Source: Strongylocentrotus droebachiensis (lineage: Eukaryota > Echinodermata > Echinoidea > Camarodonta > Strongylocentrotidae). From it: a stretch of DNA of 64,000 nucleotides. Within the stretch, counting starts at the first letter, position 1. Each line of letters begins with the position of its first letter. Below, one piece after another: positions 11,286-22,084 of the stretch. A program made the translations under genes and the position numbers. The stretch lies in the NCBI GenBank assembly GCA_035222895.1, contig JAVYIG010000690.1, positions 186,001 through 250,000 of the forward strand, given 5' to 3'. The notes beneath the pieces are model-generated. The model saw only the letters and a program-made list of their open reading frames with translations. It ran no database searches and was not told where the DNA came from.

Positions 11286-13343
11286 TATAAAGCGCCAATA
11301 TCTAGTTGCCTAATCAAAGGCGCTGGTGAGACTGAAAAACTACCAAAAATGTGTGTTCATGATTCTAACTGGGAAAGACAAAAAGCAGTGACTAATTGTA
11401 AGCAATCTGAAATAGGTATATCTTTAGCTGAGTTCTGAAAATTGCTACCATTATTGTACCAAAACTTGATAGCGCCATAAGCATTGCCTTCTTCCGTGGA
11501 GCAACATTCAAACACAGACCGCTGAGTTTGGTCTTGTACGGGAAGAAACGTACACGTATTATGAACAGATCTTTTGATATGAGAAATAAGACAAATGCTC
11601 GGCACAGCTAGTTCATCATGTACGTTTTCAAGAGGAAGGTAATTAAATGCTGAATTTGTTGGTTAAATTGAAATCGCCGTCAATATTCATAGCCGGAGTC
11701 TCATACTCATACACACAGCGGCGGCGGGGAGGGGGAAGAGAGAGCACAGTGCCCCCTCCACATTTTCAAGTACACCTAAAGTGCCCCTTTGTACATAGGA
11801 AAGGTGCCCCCTTTTACTTTAGATAAGTGCCCTATATTTCTAATAGGTGCCCGTTCCACATTCTTATAAGTGCCTCTTACGACCTCTGATAAGTGCCCCC
11901 TTTACCGATGATAATTGCCGCTCTTCAAATCTGATAGGTGCCCATTTCACTTTAACAAGTGCCCTTTTCTTTTGTAATAAGTGCCCCTTCCCCTTTTGAA
12001 AATGGGAAAGAAAAAAGATCAAAGGAGATGAGAGAAAGCAAAATGGTGCCTCTTACCACCTCTGATAAGTGCCCCTTCACCGATGATAATTGCCCCTCTT
12101 CAAAACTGATAGGTGCCCATTTTACTTTAACAACTGCCCTCTTCTTTTGTAATAAGTGCCCTTTCCCCTTTTAAAAATGGGAAAGAAAATAGATCAAAGG
12201 AGATGAGAGAAAGCAAAATGGTGCCTCTTACCACCTCTGATAAGTGCCCCTTCACCGATGATAATTGCCCCTCTTCAAAACTGATAGGTGCCCATTTTAC
12301 TTTAACAACTGCCCTCTTCTTTTGTAATAAGTGCCCTTTCCCCTTTTAAAAATGGGAAAGAAAAAAGATCAAAGGAGATGAGAGAAAGCAAAATGGTGCC
12401 TCTTACCACCTCTGATAAGTGCCCCTTCACCGATGATAATTGCCCCTCTTCAAAACTGATAGGTGCCCATTTTACTTTAACAACTGCCCTCTTCTTTTGT
12501 AATAAGTGCCCTTTCCCCTTTTAAAAATGGGAAAGAAAAAAGATCAAAGGAGATGAGAGAAAGCAAAATGGTGCCTCTTACCACCTCTGATAAGTGCCCC
12601 TTCACCGATGATAATTGCCCCTCTTCAAAACTGATAGGTGCCCATTTTACTTTAACAACTGCCCTCTTCTTTTGTAATAAGTGCCCTTTCCCCTTTTAAA
12701 AATGGGAAAGAAAAAAGATCAAAGGAGATGAGAGAAAGCAAAATGGTGCCTCTTACCACCTCTGATAAGTGCCCCTTCACCTTTGATAAGTGCCCCTCTT
12801 CAAAACTGATAGGTGCCCATTTTACTTTAACAACTGCCCTTTTCTTTTGTAATAAGTGCCCCTTCCCCTTTTGAAAATGGGAAGAAAAAAAAAGATCAAA
12901 GGGGATGAGAGAAAGCAAAATGGTGCTTTCCTAAATTCTGGATTCAGTATCTTAATTTTGGCTGCAGTATGTACTGCAAAAATCTATGGACAAATAGACA
13001 AATACAACAGAAATTCACAAGAACAACATCCATTTTTATTTACATACCATGTGATCTATAACAGATCATCAATTTATTATGAATTCCAAAAAATACAGCA
13101 AGAAAAAAAAGTTGAAATATCCAGTTCAGTTTTATACAAAATACGATTGGAAATTGAGAAAATGTTATTCAAAAATATCATAATTTATATTCAGACTTTG
13201 TCAATATTGCTGCTTCAGACTACTACCTTATTGAAAATGCTCACAAAAAATGCATATATAAGCTTAAACATAAATACTAAAACGTCATTAACATGCTTAC
13301 ATTAGTAGAAATTACTGGTCAATGATTAAGAACATCACATTTT
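11286..13343. repeat. Repeat L: left copy of a long direct repeat
   Basis: Begins TATAAAGCGCCAATATCTAG and ends GAACATCACATTTT. The same sequence recurs in the same orientation at 26987-28153. Near the left edge AGCGCC and GGCGCT can pair, resembling the 3' hairpin of retroposed elements read on the minus strand. The copies differ by scattered substitutions and mainly by the 175-bp minisatellite copy number inside. A 149-codon frame at 12856-13305 is AT-rich and probably not a gene. Confidence 0.85.
11870..12925. repeat. 175-bp minisatellite within repeat L
   Basis: GTGCCTCTTACCACCTCTGA starts at 12046, 12221, 12396, 12571 and 12746, an exact 175-bp period. A diverged leading unit starts near 11870. 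Each unit is built from smaller blocks of about 28 bp ending in GTGCCC. The units are almost identical, indicating recent expansion or homogenisation. Repeat R holds only one unit (about 27570-27750). Confidence 0.92.
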
Positions 13344-13454
13344 GTATATTTTTACAATCAATGAGAAAAATAAATAGGCAAAGAGATCGAGAGAGAGAGA
13401 TACAGGGATTGACCTTTCAGTTTTACTTCGGATGCATTAATATTTAGTCAGTTT

Positions 13455-13734
13455 TAATAAAATTTAAAGAGTAGACAACGATTTAAAATGGTTTATTGAC
13501 AGGCTGACAAAATGTAGGTCAAGAGGTTGTTTACATTTTTGAGGGAAATTCACGCGCTAGGAAATGTAATACTTTGTATTACATTGGAAGGAAATGTACA
13601 AGCGTATGTACGCTTATCAAGCAAGCGCGGAAAACACCGCCAGCAAATTAAAAATAGCACGAAGGGGCTTTCATTCTAGTTATGGCTTTCATTTTGAATG
13701 GACAAGAAGAAAAATTTACGGAGTCTAAAACATT
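13455..13734 (+). repeat. Ngaro-like repeat A1
   Basis: 280 bp, from TAATAAAATTTAAAGAG to GGAGTCTAAAACATT, identical by eye to 17517-17796. It marks the left end of the element. The left flank is ...TATTTAGTCAGTTT. Confidence 0.85.
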
Positions 13735-13816
13735 ATTAGACGATTTGGATTAATACTAAAGTTAGCACTGCACTGGAATAATTAGTTGGATATATAACGC
13801 TGAATTATTTCTTCTC

Positions 13817-14373
13817 GTGAGCGACCAGCGGGATTATACTCGGGTTTTGGGCTGGCCTTTGTCGTTGGGCCTGATTAGAAAGGAGAGTCCATATCATTAT
13901 TTTGGCCTGGTCGCACATCACACAGTGGCATCACGGCATAGGCGGGATCGAATGCTGCGTTTCACGGACGTGGCCCAGTCACCGGCAGTGCACCACATCG
14001 CCGGGTGAGTCTCTCTTTAAGGGAATCGAAAACTGATCCGAGGGGAAACGGTTGCACCATTTCAATACACGAAATTGAGGCGGGTAGTTGTCCCGTAAAG
14101 GCGGTCCTTAGATATTTGAAAATGCGCCCGGGAAGTGGGGAGGCTTTCTTTTGCTCATATGGTTCACTTCCTCTCACCAGGCATGAGTTCAGTGCCATGA
14201 TGAAGAGATGCATGTCATACAGGGATATGTTGGCGGCGAAGTTTTCCTCCCATTCTTTTCGTATAGGTGCGGCTACAACCGCTGCTATGGCGGGCTGCTC
14301 GGACGCCCAAATACAGCACATGGGTCGATGGGCTTCCTCCGCGCATCGCAGATATATTGATATGGTTGTTTAA
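13817..14373 (+). pseudogene. Tyrosine recombinase (YR) catalytic region, degraded
   Basis: 14005-14373 reads as the C-terminal half of a DIRS/Ngaro-type tyrosine recombinase, which integrates element circles by strand exchange through a phosphotyrosine. Counting from 14005, visible catalytic features are the beta-hairpin Lys in ESKTDP (K9), H-x-x-R in HSFRIG (H83, R86), GRW (W109, at the position of the third His/Trp) and the nucleophile Tyr in RRYI (Y117). The first catalytic Arg should lie upstream. An adjacent frame (13817-14008, RMLRFTDVAQ) could be that part after a frameshift. The first codon at 14005 is GTG, not ATG. The N-terminal half is absent, so the protein is not expected to work. 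Confidence 0.75.
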
Positions 14374-14693
14374 ATATGAGCAATGTTGCAAAGTACCGTT
14401 GGGGTTGATTTGATTTGATTTGATTCGCCAGGTATACGTACAAAATATAACAGAGTGAATGATGAGGTCAATAATGTAAGGGTGAGGCCGCATACACAGG
14501 AATGAATATATGTATAATATACAGATGAATAAGTCCCTCGCCTCGAGAGGTTAAATAAGCTAATAATAATAATAGCAATAATAATCATAATGGTGCTACA
14601 ACATGAAAATGAAAACGAAGTCAAGCAGACAACAAACACACATGCAAAACAAGAGCAAGAAAATACAATGGGATTTCAAGTTCACATTAATGC

Positions 14694-15310
14694 ATGTTCT
14701 TTGGAATACAAAATGCTGCCCAGTCCTCTTTTCTTATTTTGTCCACAGAACAAATATGGATAGTAGGCGACTCTATCCTTTTCTGGGCCCATCGCAGGGC
14801 GGAGTGGACTGGCTGCGCCGATATGGATTTGGGGACGGTCATCCATTGGGCTGGAAAGCGGGGCCTTCGCTTGGACCAAACAAACGCATGGCTAGAGTCG
14901 ATTACCAGTGGCCTGACGAAGCCGACCGTTTTAGTGTTACACGTGGGCACGAATGACATAGACTCATGATAGAGGGATGTTCGAAGAGGGCGATGGCGAA
15001 TGCGGTGAACAGATTAATCACATCGAACACTGAGACGACAATAATATGGTCTGACATTCTAGAACGGGTAGAATATAAATGCTGTAGTCCGGAAGAGCAG
15101 AAAAAATTAGACGATAGAAGGAGGGCCACGAACCGATACGCTCGCGCCTTGGCCGGCAGGAATGGGGGAAAGGCCATTTCACACCCCGACATAAGGCATA
15201 AGGATAGGGCTTTATATAGGCCGGACGGATTGCATCTCTCCAATGAGGGTTTGGACAGGTTTATCACTGACCTGAAGGAGGGCCTGTCCTATCTCGGTTC
15301 ATCCAAGTAG
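14694..15310 (+). pseudogene. SGNH/GDSL hydrolase domain of the YR element, one frameshift
   Basis: 14694-14969 carries block I (IWIVGDSILFW, catalytic Ser in GDS) and block III (HVGTNDI). 14966-15310, one frame over, carries IIWSDILERV and the catalytic block DGLHLSNEG (Asp and His). Together they make one SGNH-fold esterase-like domain with its Ser, Asp and His present but split by a frame change near 14966. Hydrolase domains of this fold are known in some Ngaro-like and other retroelements, where the role is unclear. A possible acceptor (TTGTCCACAG) directly precedes EQIWIVGDS, so the domain may be a separate exon. It sits about 370 bp after the recombinase stop, same strand. Confidence 0.75.
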
Positions 15311-16695
15311 TTAAACAATGATAATGTTACAAAACACGTTGTTTGTTCTTATATTTCAATGTTCTTATAGTTCAGTGTTCTTATATTTCAGCGTTTTTAT
15401 ATTTCAATGTTTAAGTCTGTTCGGGTAGCAAAGTAAATCCCGCAAAAAAGTTTGAGTCCGGCACCGCAAGATCATGTTTTTGTTGTTGGGATAAGAGTGC
15501 CTTATTTTGGGAGTAACAAAGTTGTGGAGAGTAAATAATGGTTATATGGGGCAGGTTTAGGTGGACATTGGTAAATGACCAGTTTTGCAAATGCTTCATT
15601 TCGAAATGGGCATTAACGGTTTAGTCACTTCTTTGAGGGGAATGAATTAGGCATAATGATGTGCCGGTGTTGTAGAGATAATGACTCGTTTGAGTCCGGC
15701 ACCGCAAGATCATGTTTTTGTTGTTGGGATAAGAGTGCCTTATTTTGGGAGTAACAAAGTTGTGGAGAGTAAATAATGGTTATATGGGGCAGGTTTTAAA
15801 GGCACACTGCCATACTTGTAGCTACTTGCTCCCTCTATATAGAAAACTTCCCCAATCGGTGCCTGTTGGTCCCCCATGATCCTCTTTTTCTTATGTTAAA
15901 TGAGAGCTGAGTTAATGAGATAGCCACCTGTCACAGTGACCTCGATGGCTCGCTGTGTGGTCTAATCCCTTCTTGCCCAGTAGTGGTGACGGTCTTTAAT
16001 AGGTGGACATTGGTAAATGACCAGTTTTGCGAATGCTTCATTTCGAAATGGGCATTAACGGTTTAGTCACTTCTTTGAGGGCAGGTTTAGGTGGACATTG
16101 GTAAATGACCAGTTTTGCGAATGCTTCATTTCGAAATGGGCATTAACGGTTTAGTCACTTCTTTGAGGGGAATGAATTAGGCATAATGATGTGCCGGTGT
16201 TGTAGAGATAATGACTCGTTTGAGTCCGGCACCGCAAGATCATGTTTTTGTTGTTGGGATAAGAGTGCCTTATTTTGGGAGTAACAAAGTTGTGGAGAGT
16301 AAATAATGGTTATATGGGGCAGGTTTAGGTGGACATTGGTAAATGACCAGTTTTGCGAATGCTTCATTTCGAAATGGGCATTAACGGTTTAGTCACTTCT
16401 TTGAGGGGAATGAATTAGGCATAATGATGTGCCGGTGTTGTAGAGATAAGTTTATTACGATACTCTGTAGTCTGTTATAGGGTTATAAATTAGCTTAAGG
16501 GCGAAAAAGTACATGCTTGTACATGTACATTGGTTAATTTGGCCAATTGAAGTGTTAATTCCACCAAAGTGTAAATAGTTAGGCATAGATATTCCCTTAG
16601 TGCACAAAAATCGTTTGATGACAACGTTGTGATTTGGCGGCCGATCATATATAAATATATTCTCGTTTGGCGGTAATTTGTCAAATTATGCCTCC
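15311..16695. repeat. 240-bp tandem repeat inside the YR element
   Basis: Units contain TTTGAGTCCGGCACCGCAAG, GATAAGAGTGCCTTATTTTGG, GGTGGACATTGGTAAATGACC and GGCATTAACGGTTTAGTCAC. Full or partial units start near 15447, 15690, 16081 and 16321. One unit is interrupted by a MITE (15795-15999). After 16450 the sequence is single-copy and AT-rich to the start of B1. Confidence 0.85.
15795..15999 (+). mobile_element. MITE family 1, copy 2, inserted into the 240-bp repeat
   Basis: Starts TTTTAAAGGCAC and ends GGTCTTTAAT. It interrupts GGCAGGTTT / TAGGTGGACATTGG, which is continuous at 16081 and 16318. Its interior matches the copies at 7840, 35455 and 48858. This dates the insertion after the tandem repeat formed. 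Confidence 0.85.
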
Positions 16696-17519
16696 AAATC
16701 ACTAATCACATGGTACTGATAAGTTTATTGATCAATAATTGTCATCCGATAATTTTCGACCCCACTCAATTTTTACATGCGAGGGGGTTGCCAATGTATA
16801 TTCAGTCGAATTTGTTCGCATGTCAATTCTTAGTTTTCCGGCCCCCATTCGATTTGAATGCGGGGGGACCTAGTTGTACCTACACATTTTCAAACTCAGG
16901 GTGTCACGCTTTAATCTTAGGCATCATCCGATCTTACAGGCGGAGAGGCTGGTATATATATACATCTATATTCTATAACTTTAGGCATCACTCGATTTTA
17001 TAGGCGGGGGGCTGATATAATGACTTAATGTATATAAGTTTAGCCTAGGCATCACTCGATTTCATAGGCGGGGGGCCTAGCATTTGTAAGCATCATCCGA
17101 TCTTACAGGCGGAGAGGCTGGTATATATATACATCTATATTCTATAACTTTAGGCATCACTCGATTTTATAGGCGGGGGGCTGATATAATGACTTAATGT
17201 ATATAAGTTTAGCCTAGGCATCACTCGATTTCATAGGCGGGGGTCCTAGCATAACTTTAGGCATCACTCGATTTTATAGGCGGGGGGCTGATATAATGAC
17301 TTAATGTATATAAGTTTAGCCTAGGCATCACTCGATTTCATAGGCGGGGGGCCTAGCATTGCATTTGTAAGCATTTTTTATGATTCAATATATCTGTGTT
17401 ATTTTGTTATGACACACAGAAAATCAAAATGTGCAAAATAAGCGTCCATCTCAAAATGTTAATAAAGCCACGACATAAACGCAAATTAGGTTGTTTGTTA
17501 TTTTGTTAGCCGTGAATAA
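16696..17519 (+). repeat. Ngaro-like repeat B1 (intact)
   Basis: From AAATCACTAATCACATGG to GTTAGCCGTGAATAA. Internally it has three tandem units of about 105 bp, each with two GCATCACTCGAT...ATAGGCGGGG blocks. It serves as the uninterrupted reference for B2. Reading frames over it repeat at B2 and are not genes. Confidence 0.85.
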
Positions 17520-17796
17520 TAAAATTTAAAGAGTAGACAACGATTTAAAATGGTTTATTGACAGGCTGACAAAATGTAGGTCAAGAGGTTGTTTACATTT
17601 TTGAGGGAAATTCACGCGCTAGGAAATGTAATACTTTGTATTACATTGGAAGGAAATGTACAAGCGTATGTACGCTTATCAAGCAAGCGCGGAAAACACC
17701 GCCAGCAAATTAAAAATAGCACGAAGGGGCTTTCATTCTAGTTATGGCTTTCATTTTGAATGGACAAGAAGAAAAATTTACGGAGTCTAAAACATT
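17517..17796 (+). repeat. Ngaro-like repeat A2
   Basis: Identical by eye to A1. It overlaps the B1 end by TAA. In this element class A2 lies between B1 and B2 near the 3' end. Confidence 0.85.
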
Positions 17797-18267
17797 CCCA
17801 CCACCTCCCCCATTATCTCCACCAATAAAAGTATTTTTAGTATATTAGTGGCATAAATTAAGTATTGCTTGGTGGTTCGAAGTAGCCAATCTACTCATTC
17901 AAGTTTAGTTCATAATTTGAGGTTATTTTATATGAATGTTTTTATATACTGTAATTTACATTTGTAAAACATTGCCCAATTCGGCCTTGTAGGCCGCGAT
18001 GCATTGTTGCTCTTTTATTCTCAATAAAACCATTATCTATCTATCTATCTATCTATCAAGGTATAATAGTACGGAAAGGATTTAGGGTTTCAGGTATGAA
18101 AGGTACGGATAGGGTTTATGTAATAAATTGGTCAGTGATTTATGAAGTTAATGCAGAGCCGGGGGCATTTGGCCTGGTCGCACATCAACTTGCGTCGTGC
18201 ACAAAGAAAGTGGGCCGTAGGGGAATTTTTCCCATTGGGTTTCGCCCCTACCCGGTTTTGTATGGGT
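17797..18267. other. Spacer between A2 and B2 with a LINE tail
   Basis: 17950-18058 has the look of a LINE 3' end: TTCTCAATAAAACC followed by five ATCT units. 18169-18189 repeats TTTGGCCTGGTCGCACATCA, also found at 13901-13920 inside the element. So the spacer mixes element sequence and a later insertion. Confidence 0.5.
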
Positions 18268-18529
18268 AAATCACTAATCACATGGTACTGATAAGTTTAT
18301 TGATCAATAATTGTCATCCGATAATTTTCGACCCCACTCAATTTTTACATGCGAGGGGGTTGCCAATGTATATTCAGTCGAATTTGTTCGCATATCAATT
18401 CTTAGTTTTCCGGCCCCCATTCGATTTGAATGCGGGGGGACCTAGTTGTACCTACACATTTTCAAACTCAGGGTGTCACGCTTTAATCTTAGGCATCATC
18501 CGATCTTACAGGCGGAGAGGCTGGTATAT
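18268..18529 (+). repeat. Ngaro-like repeat B2, left part
   Basis: Matches B1 from its first base (one difference noted, GCATATCAATT for GCATGTCAATT) to GAGAGGCTGGTATAT. There a DNA transposon begins. Confidence 0.85.
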
Positions 18530-19890
18530 GGTCATTTTCACAGTAAAGGGTGTAACTTTTCTCAAACAGGGTCAAAATTTCAAAATATGTTTTCATAATC
18601 ATTTCTACTAAAATTAGTACTATAAGTGTCTAAATTATGGATTTTTTTTGGTTCTGGCGCTTAAACTACATGAGAAACCTGGAAAAATAATGAACAACTG
18701 TGACAAATATGATAAATTTGAACAAAAACAACATTTTAATTCTATCAACTTAAATGACAACATTTGTTCTCCAAACATAATTCAATTGCAATTTTTCATT
18801 TGCTATTCTAATGTACTTAAAGGCTTATAAAGCTTTTTTGGTCAAACTTATTTGGTCTTTTAAAAAATTCAATGCGTTTGTCAAATTCAAGATAAAATAT
18901 GACTTTGACATTTAATTTTTCAAATTTACCTATCTTCCAAGAGGGGGAGCAAAATACAAATTATTATACAAATACCATTCAGTGAAGGCTAATTACCATG
19001 CAAATTCCAAAGAAATCGCATTTCAAATGAGGAAGTTGAAAATTTCTTATGTGTGTGTGTTTCGGAGGCTTCAGGTTAACAAAATGCCTGTTTCGGAGGC
19101 TTCAATCATGTTAACATAAAATGTTGTCCATTACTTAGGTAACATATTAAGAAAAATTTAACTTAAACTGTTAATGATATGTTAAATTACTAATATAACA
19201 TATAAAAAACATTTGTTTACAGAGTAAAAATACTTGTTAATATAAAGTACGGTATACATGTATGTATGTTACAAACTATCTTTACTTAATACGATGAGTT
19301 TTTTGTTCAGTACGCAAACATTGCAAAGTCACTTAATAGAATCCATGAGGATTTCAAATCTGTCCTGATACTCAGGGAAATATATTGTCAAGTATGTAAT
19401 TTCCAAGGAAATCACTTTTTTCATATCAAAGTTGAAACATTCAGGAAACATATACATGTATAGGATCAGTTCAAAGTAGTGTTTCGGAGGCTTCAAACAT
19501 GTTAACACACTATATTGTCAACTACAAAGGCAATATACAAAGCAAAATTTAACCTTACTTTTAAAGATTTGATAAAATGTTGAACTGAAAGTAAAGTACT
19601 TAAAATAATTGTTCACATAGAAACCATTTATGTTAATTCATAGCAATGTATCATTACCCTTCACTTGCGTCCTTGTCATCATTTATTCTTAGTGCAAAGA
19701 ATTAAATTTCCGCACAGTGGCTTCCACAAACTTGTTTGTTATGTGTTATAACATTTACACAGACATTCATATTTTTGAAACCAATAGCATAGTAAGTATT
19801 TACAGGTTTTTGTCCTGGAACACAATTGTGTTCTACTTCTTATTTCAAAGAAATTTATCTGCCAACATGTCCAGTTCTCCTCCTTAAAAA
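18530..19890. other. Transposon left arm with three 15-bp motif copies
   Basis: AT-rich and non-coding. GTTTCGGAGGCTTCA occurs at 19059-19073, 19090-19104 and 19481-19495, each followed within 10 bp by GTTAAC. A 60-codon plus frame at 18648-18830 shows nothing familiar. Confidence 0.7.
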
Positions 19891-20063
19891 TTATAAAGGT
19901 AAGCTCTGCCGGCTGGGGTAGGGGCTCTGGTTGGTAGAGTCATCTTCTGTATTACATCTGTTTTAGGCTGATGGGCTTCACAGTCCTCTGTAAATTCATA
20001 CAGACCATTGCTGTTCCGGCGCATGAATTTGACTTTGACATTGTCATCAATCACAGCTTTTAC
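19889..20063 (-). CDS. Last exon of a small gene inside the transposon
   Basis: On the minus strand an acceptor (TACTAG, at about 20064-20069) leads into an open frame ending YLYNF and TAA. The frame contains DDNVKVKFMRRNSNGLYEF, DCEAHQPKTDVIQKM and PTPAGRAYLYNF. It joins the exon at 20331-20420 across a 0.27-kb intron. The style (charged KVKFMRR strand, tryptophan/aromatic pattern, H/C residues) resembles the C-terminal tail of poorly described animal transposon proteins. I do not recognise the family. It lies wholly inside the TIRs, so it is part of the element. Confidence 0.6.
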
Positions 20064-20330
20064 CTAGTAGCAAAATAAGAATATATAGCAAATACAAACT
20101 TTCATTAAAACACAGAAAAACAGCTTTCAGAATCCATTTCACTTCCTTGAAATATCTCACAGTCCCTTATTTGATTTCATTCACCCTGTTAACTTTGTTC
20201 AGTACCACAACATCTGCTCATATATATTGTAGAAAGATCTTTTTGTCTATGTATTTCTCAAATAAAGAAAGTTGATCCTGTTAATTTTTTTTTTAATAAT
20301 CCGAGATCTAACATATGGGTAATACTTACG

Positions 20331-20420
20331 AGAGCCATGAAAACCACCCCATTTGTAGTCCTGCTGCTAGATGAAGGTGCATCAAAATATATGGCCACAT
20401 AATCGCTCACATTGATCCTG
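20331..20420 (-). CDS. Upstream exon of the small transposon gene
   Basis: Minus-strand acceptor TCCAATTGCAG precedes 20420. The frame reads INVSDYVAIYFDAPSSSS then RTTNGVVFMAL. Donor CTC|GTAAGT. The splice sites and the continued sense of the next exon support real coding. Further upstream exons, which would carry any catalytic core, were not found between 20421 and 23433. Confidence 0.6.
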
Positions 20421-21671
20421 CAATTGGAGAAGAAAATAGGAAATTAGCATTTTGTACTGCACAGAACAATGTTAATACATATATCTGAGCTTGGACACTA
20501 AAAAACAATCAAGTTTGATTTTAAAAGTACATCTTGAATGTATATTTGCATGTGCATTACATAATAATTTATTATTTATCCATGTGTTGTTTAAGAATTA
20601 GTTTAGTAGTCTATACGGGCACCATCACTAAAGATGCTTAATGTGTACATTACACAAACCTTTAAGTACTAATTAATGACAGACTTGTTTTTATCTGTTT
20701 TGACCATGGATTTGCATTAATAACCTGTTCAAAATTGTAATTTGTACAAGGATTTCATTCCTTATTACTGGTTTACCATTGTGCATAGCCATAGACCTGT
20801 TTATGTACACACATGTATATCAGGAGTCTAATTTAAACATTTGGTACTGAGGCAAACCTTAGAGGTCAGGTGACATCCAAATATAAGTTGATTCATGTTT
20901 ATGTGCAGGGCTGCATACAACTCTTAATTTGTTATAAATATATTTCATAGATTTTCAAATATTTTACAATCATTTTCTCAGACCAGCTAAGCTCCACCCT
21001 AAATAAATGCTCCAGATTTCATTCATCTATCTGTTAATCATTAGTGAGCTAACAAGATAAATTGTTATGTAACTTTCTCCAGCTCAGCACATGCTCACAA
21101 ATACCTCCACGTTACTTTTCTTTTCCTGGTGATGCTACACCACTTCTGACATAGCAACTCATATGTTGGTATTGTATGGTCTATTGTAAACAGGTGATCA
21201 GCTCTGGTTTAGCTATTATACATACCACTGTCTCTTGTTAGCTCACTAATGATTTACAGATGATGTCACAAGATGAATGAGATTTGGAGCATTTTTCTAG
21301 GCTGCACATCAACAGGAATCAAACTATATTTGGATGTCACCCAACCTTTAAAACCACAAACATTGAGTATGATAAAGGTACATGTACAATGTACAATACA
21401 GATACTAGGCCTCACTATATTTTTAGTGACAAATCTAAACTTCAAAAACTTTCACACATCAGTTCCATTACAATGACCCATTAAAAAAAAAGGTACAAGT
21501 TAAGTAATTTAAAGACAAAATATACAGTTCTTACCTCTATATACTTGTGGATAACAGTAACGAAATGAGAGAACTGTCTGTAGTGTTCATGCCTGTCTGG
21601 AAGAGATGCTATCTAGTATCAGATGTTGCTAGCACATGTTGCTGTAACCTTGTCCATATCTTCATGATCTT

Positions 21672-21930
21672 CATGGTCTATTGTCGTGGACAAGGTCCGC
21701 AGTTCGAGTCCTGCCGCGGCACTAATGTCCTTTGGCAAGACACTAATCTACATTTGCCACACTCGACCCAGGTGAGGTAAATTGGGTACCTGGCAGGAAT
21801 TAATTCCTTGAAATGCTTAAGCGCCGTAATGGAAGCCATGCTAAAGCCGGGGTAATAATTTCCAAATTTGGAAGCGCATAGAGACGTTCAATATGTGCTA
21901 CACAAGAACCAAATATTATTATTATTATTC
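21672..21930 (+). mobile_element. tRNA-derived SINE piece inside the transposon
   Basis: Contains a tRNA B-box-like AGTTCGAGTCC (21701), ACATTTGCCACACTCGACCC, GGTACCTGGCAGGAATTAATTCC and an ATT-rich tail at 21915-21930. The same family recurs in reverse at 38648, 60035 and as a fragment at 33595. The 77-codon frame at 21547-21780 is a by-product. Confidence 0.75.
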
Positions 21931-22084
21931 CATTGTCTTAAAAGGGGTTGTACACACTGCTTCCCAAACATTTCTAGAGGGTTCTTTGCCCACCAAATTT
22001 CTCTCCTACTGTTACAAATGGTCTTTGGATGGCATGGCCTATGCCATTTGATCCTAAGGGGTTGGCAAAGACCATGATACATGT

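Noticed and set aside
13962..14321. 119-codon minus-strand frame opposite the recombinase
   Set aside because: It is the shadow of the recombinase; catalytic motifs are on the plus strand.
16690..17520. Possible CRISPR-like array (regular GCATCACTCGAT blocks)
   Set aside because: Spacings carry the same sequence in every unit, so it is a tandem repeat within a retroelement, in an animal genome.
16710..18611. Two similar about 100-codon frames (16710 and 18282)
   Set aside because: They lie at the same place in repeats B1 and B2; the C-terminal part of one runs into the transposon end. Similarity comes from the DNA repeat, not from a gene family.
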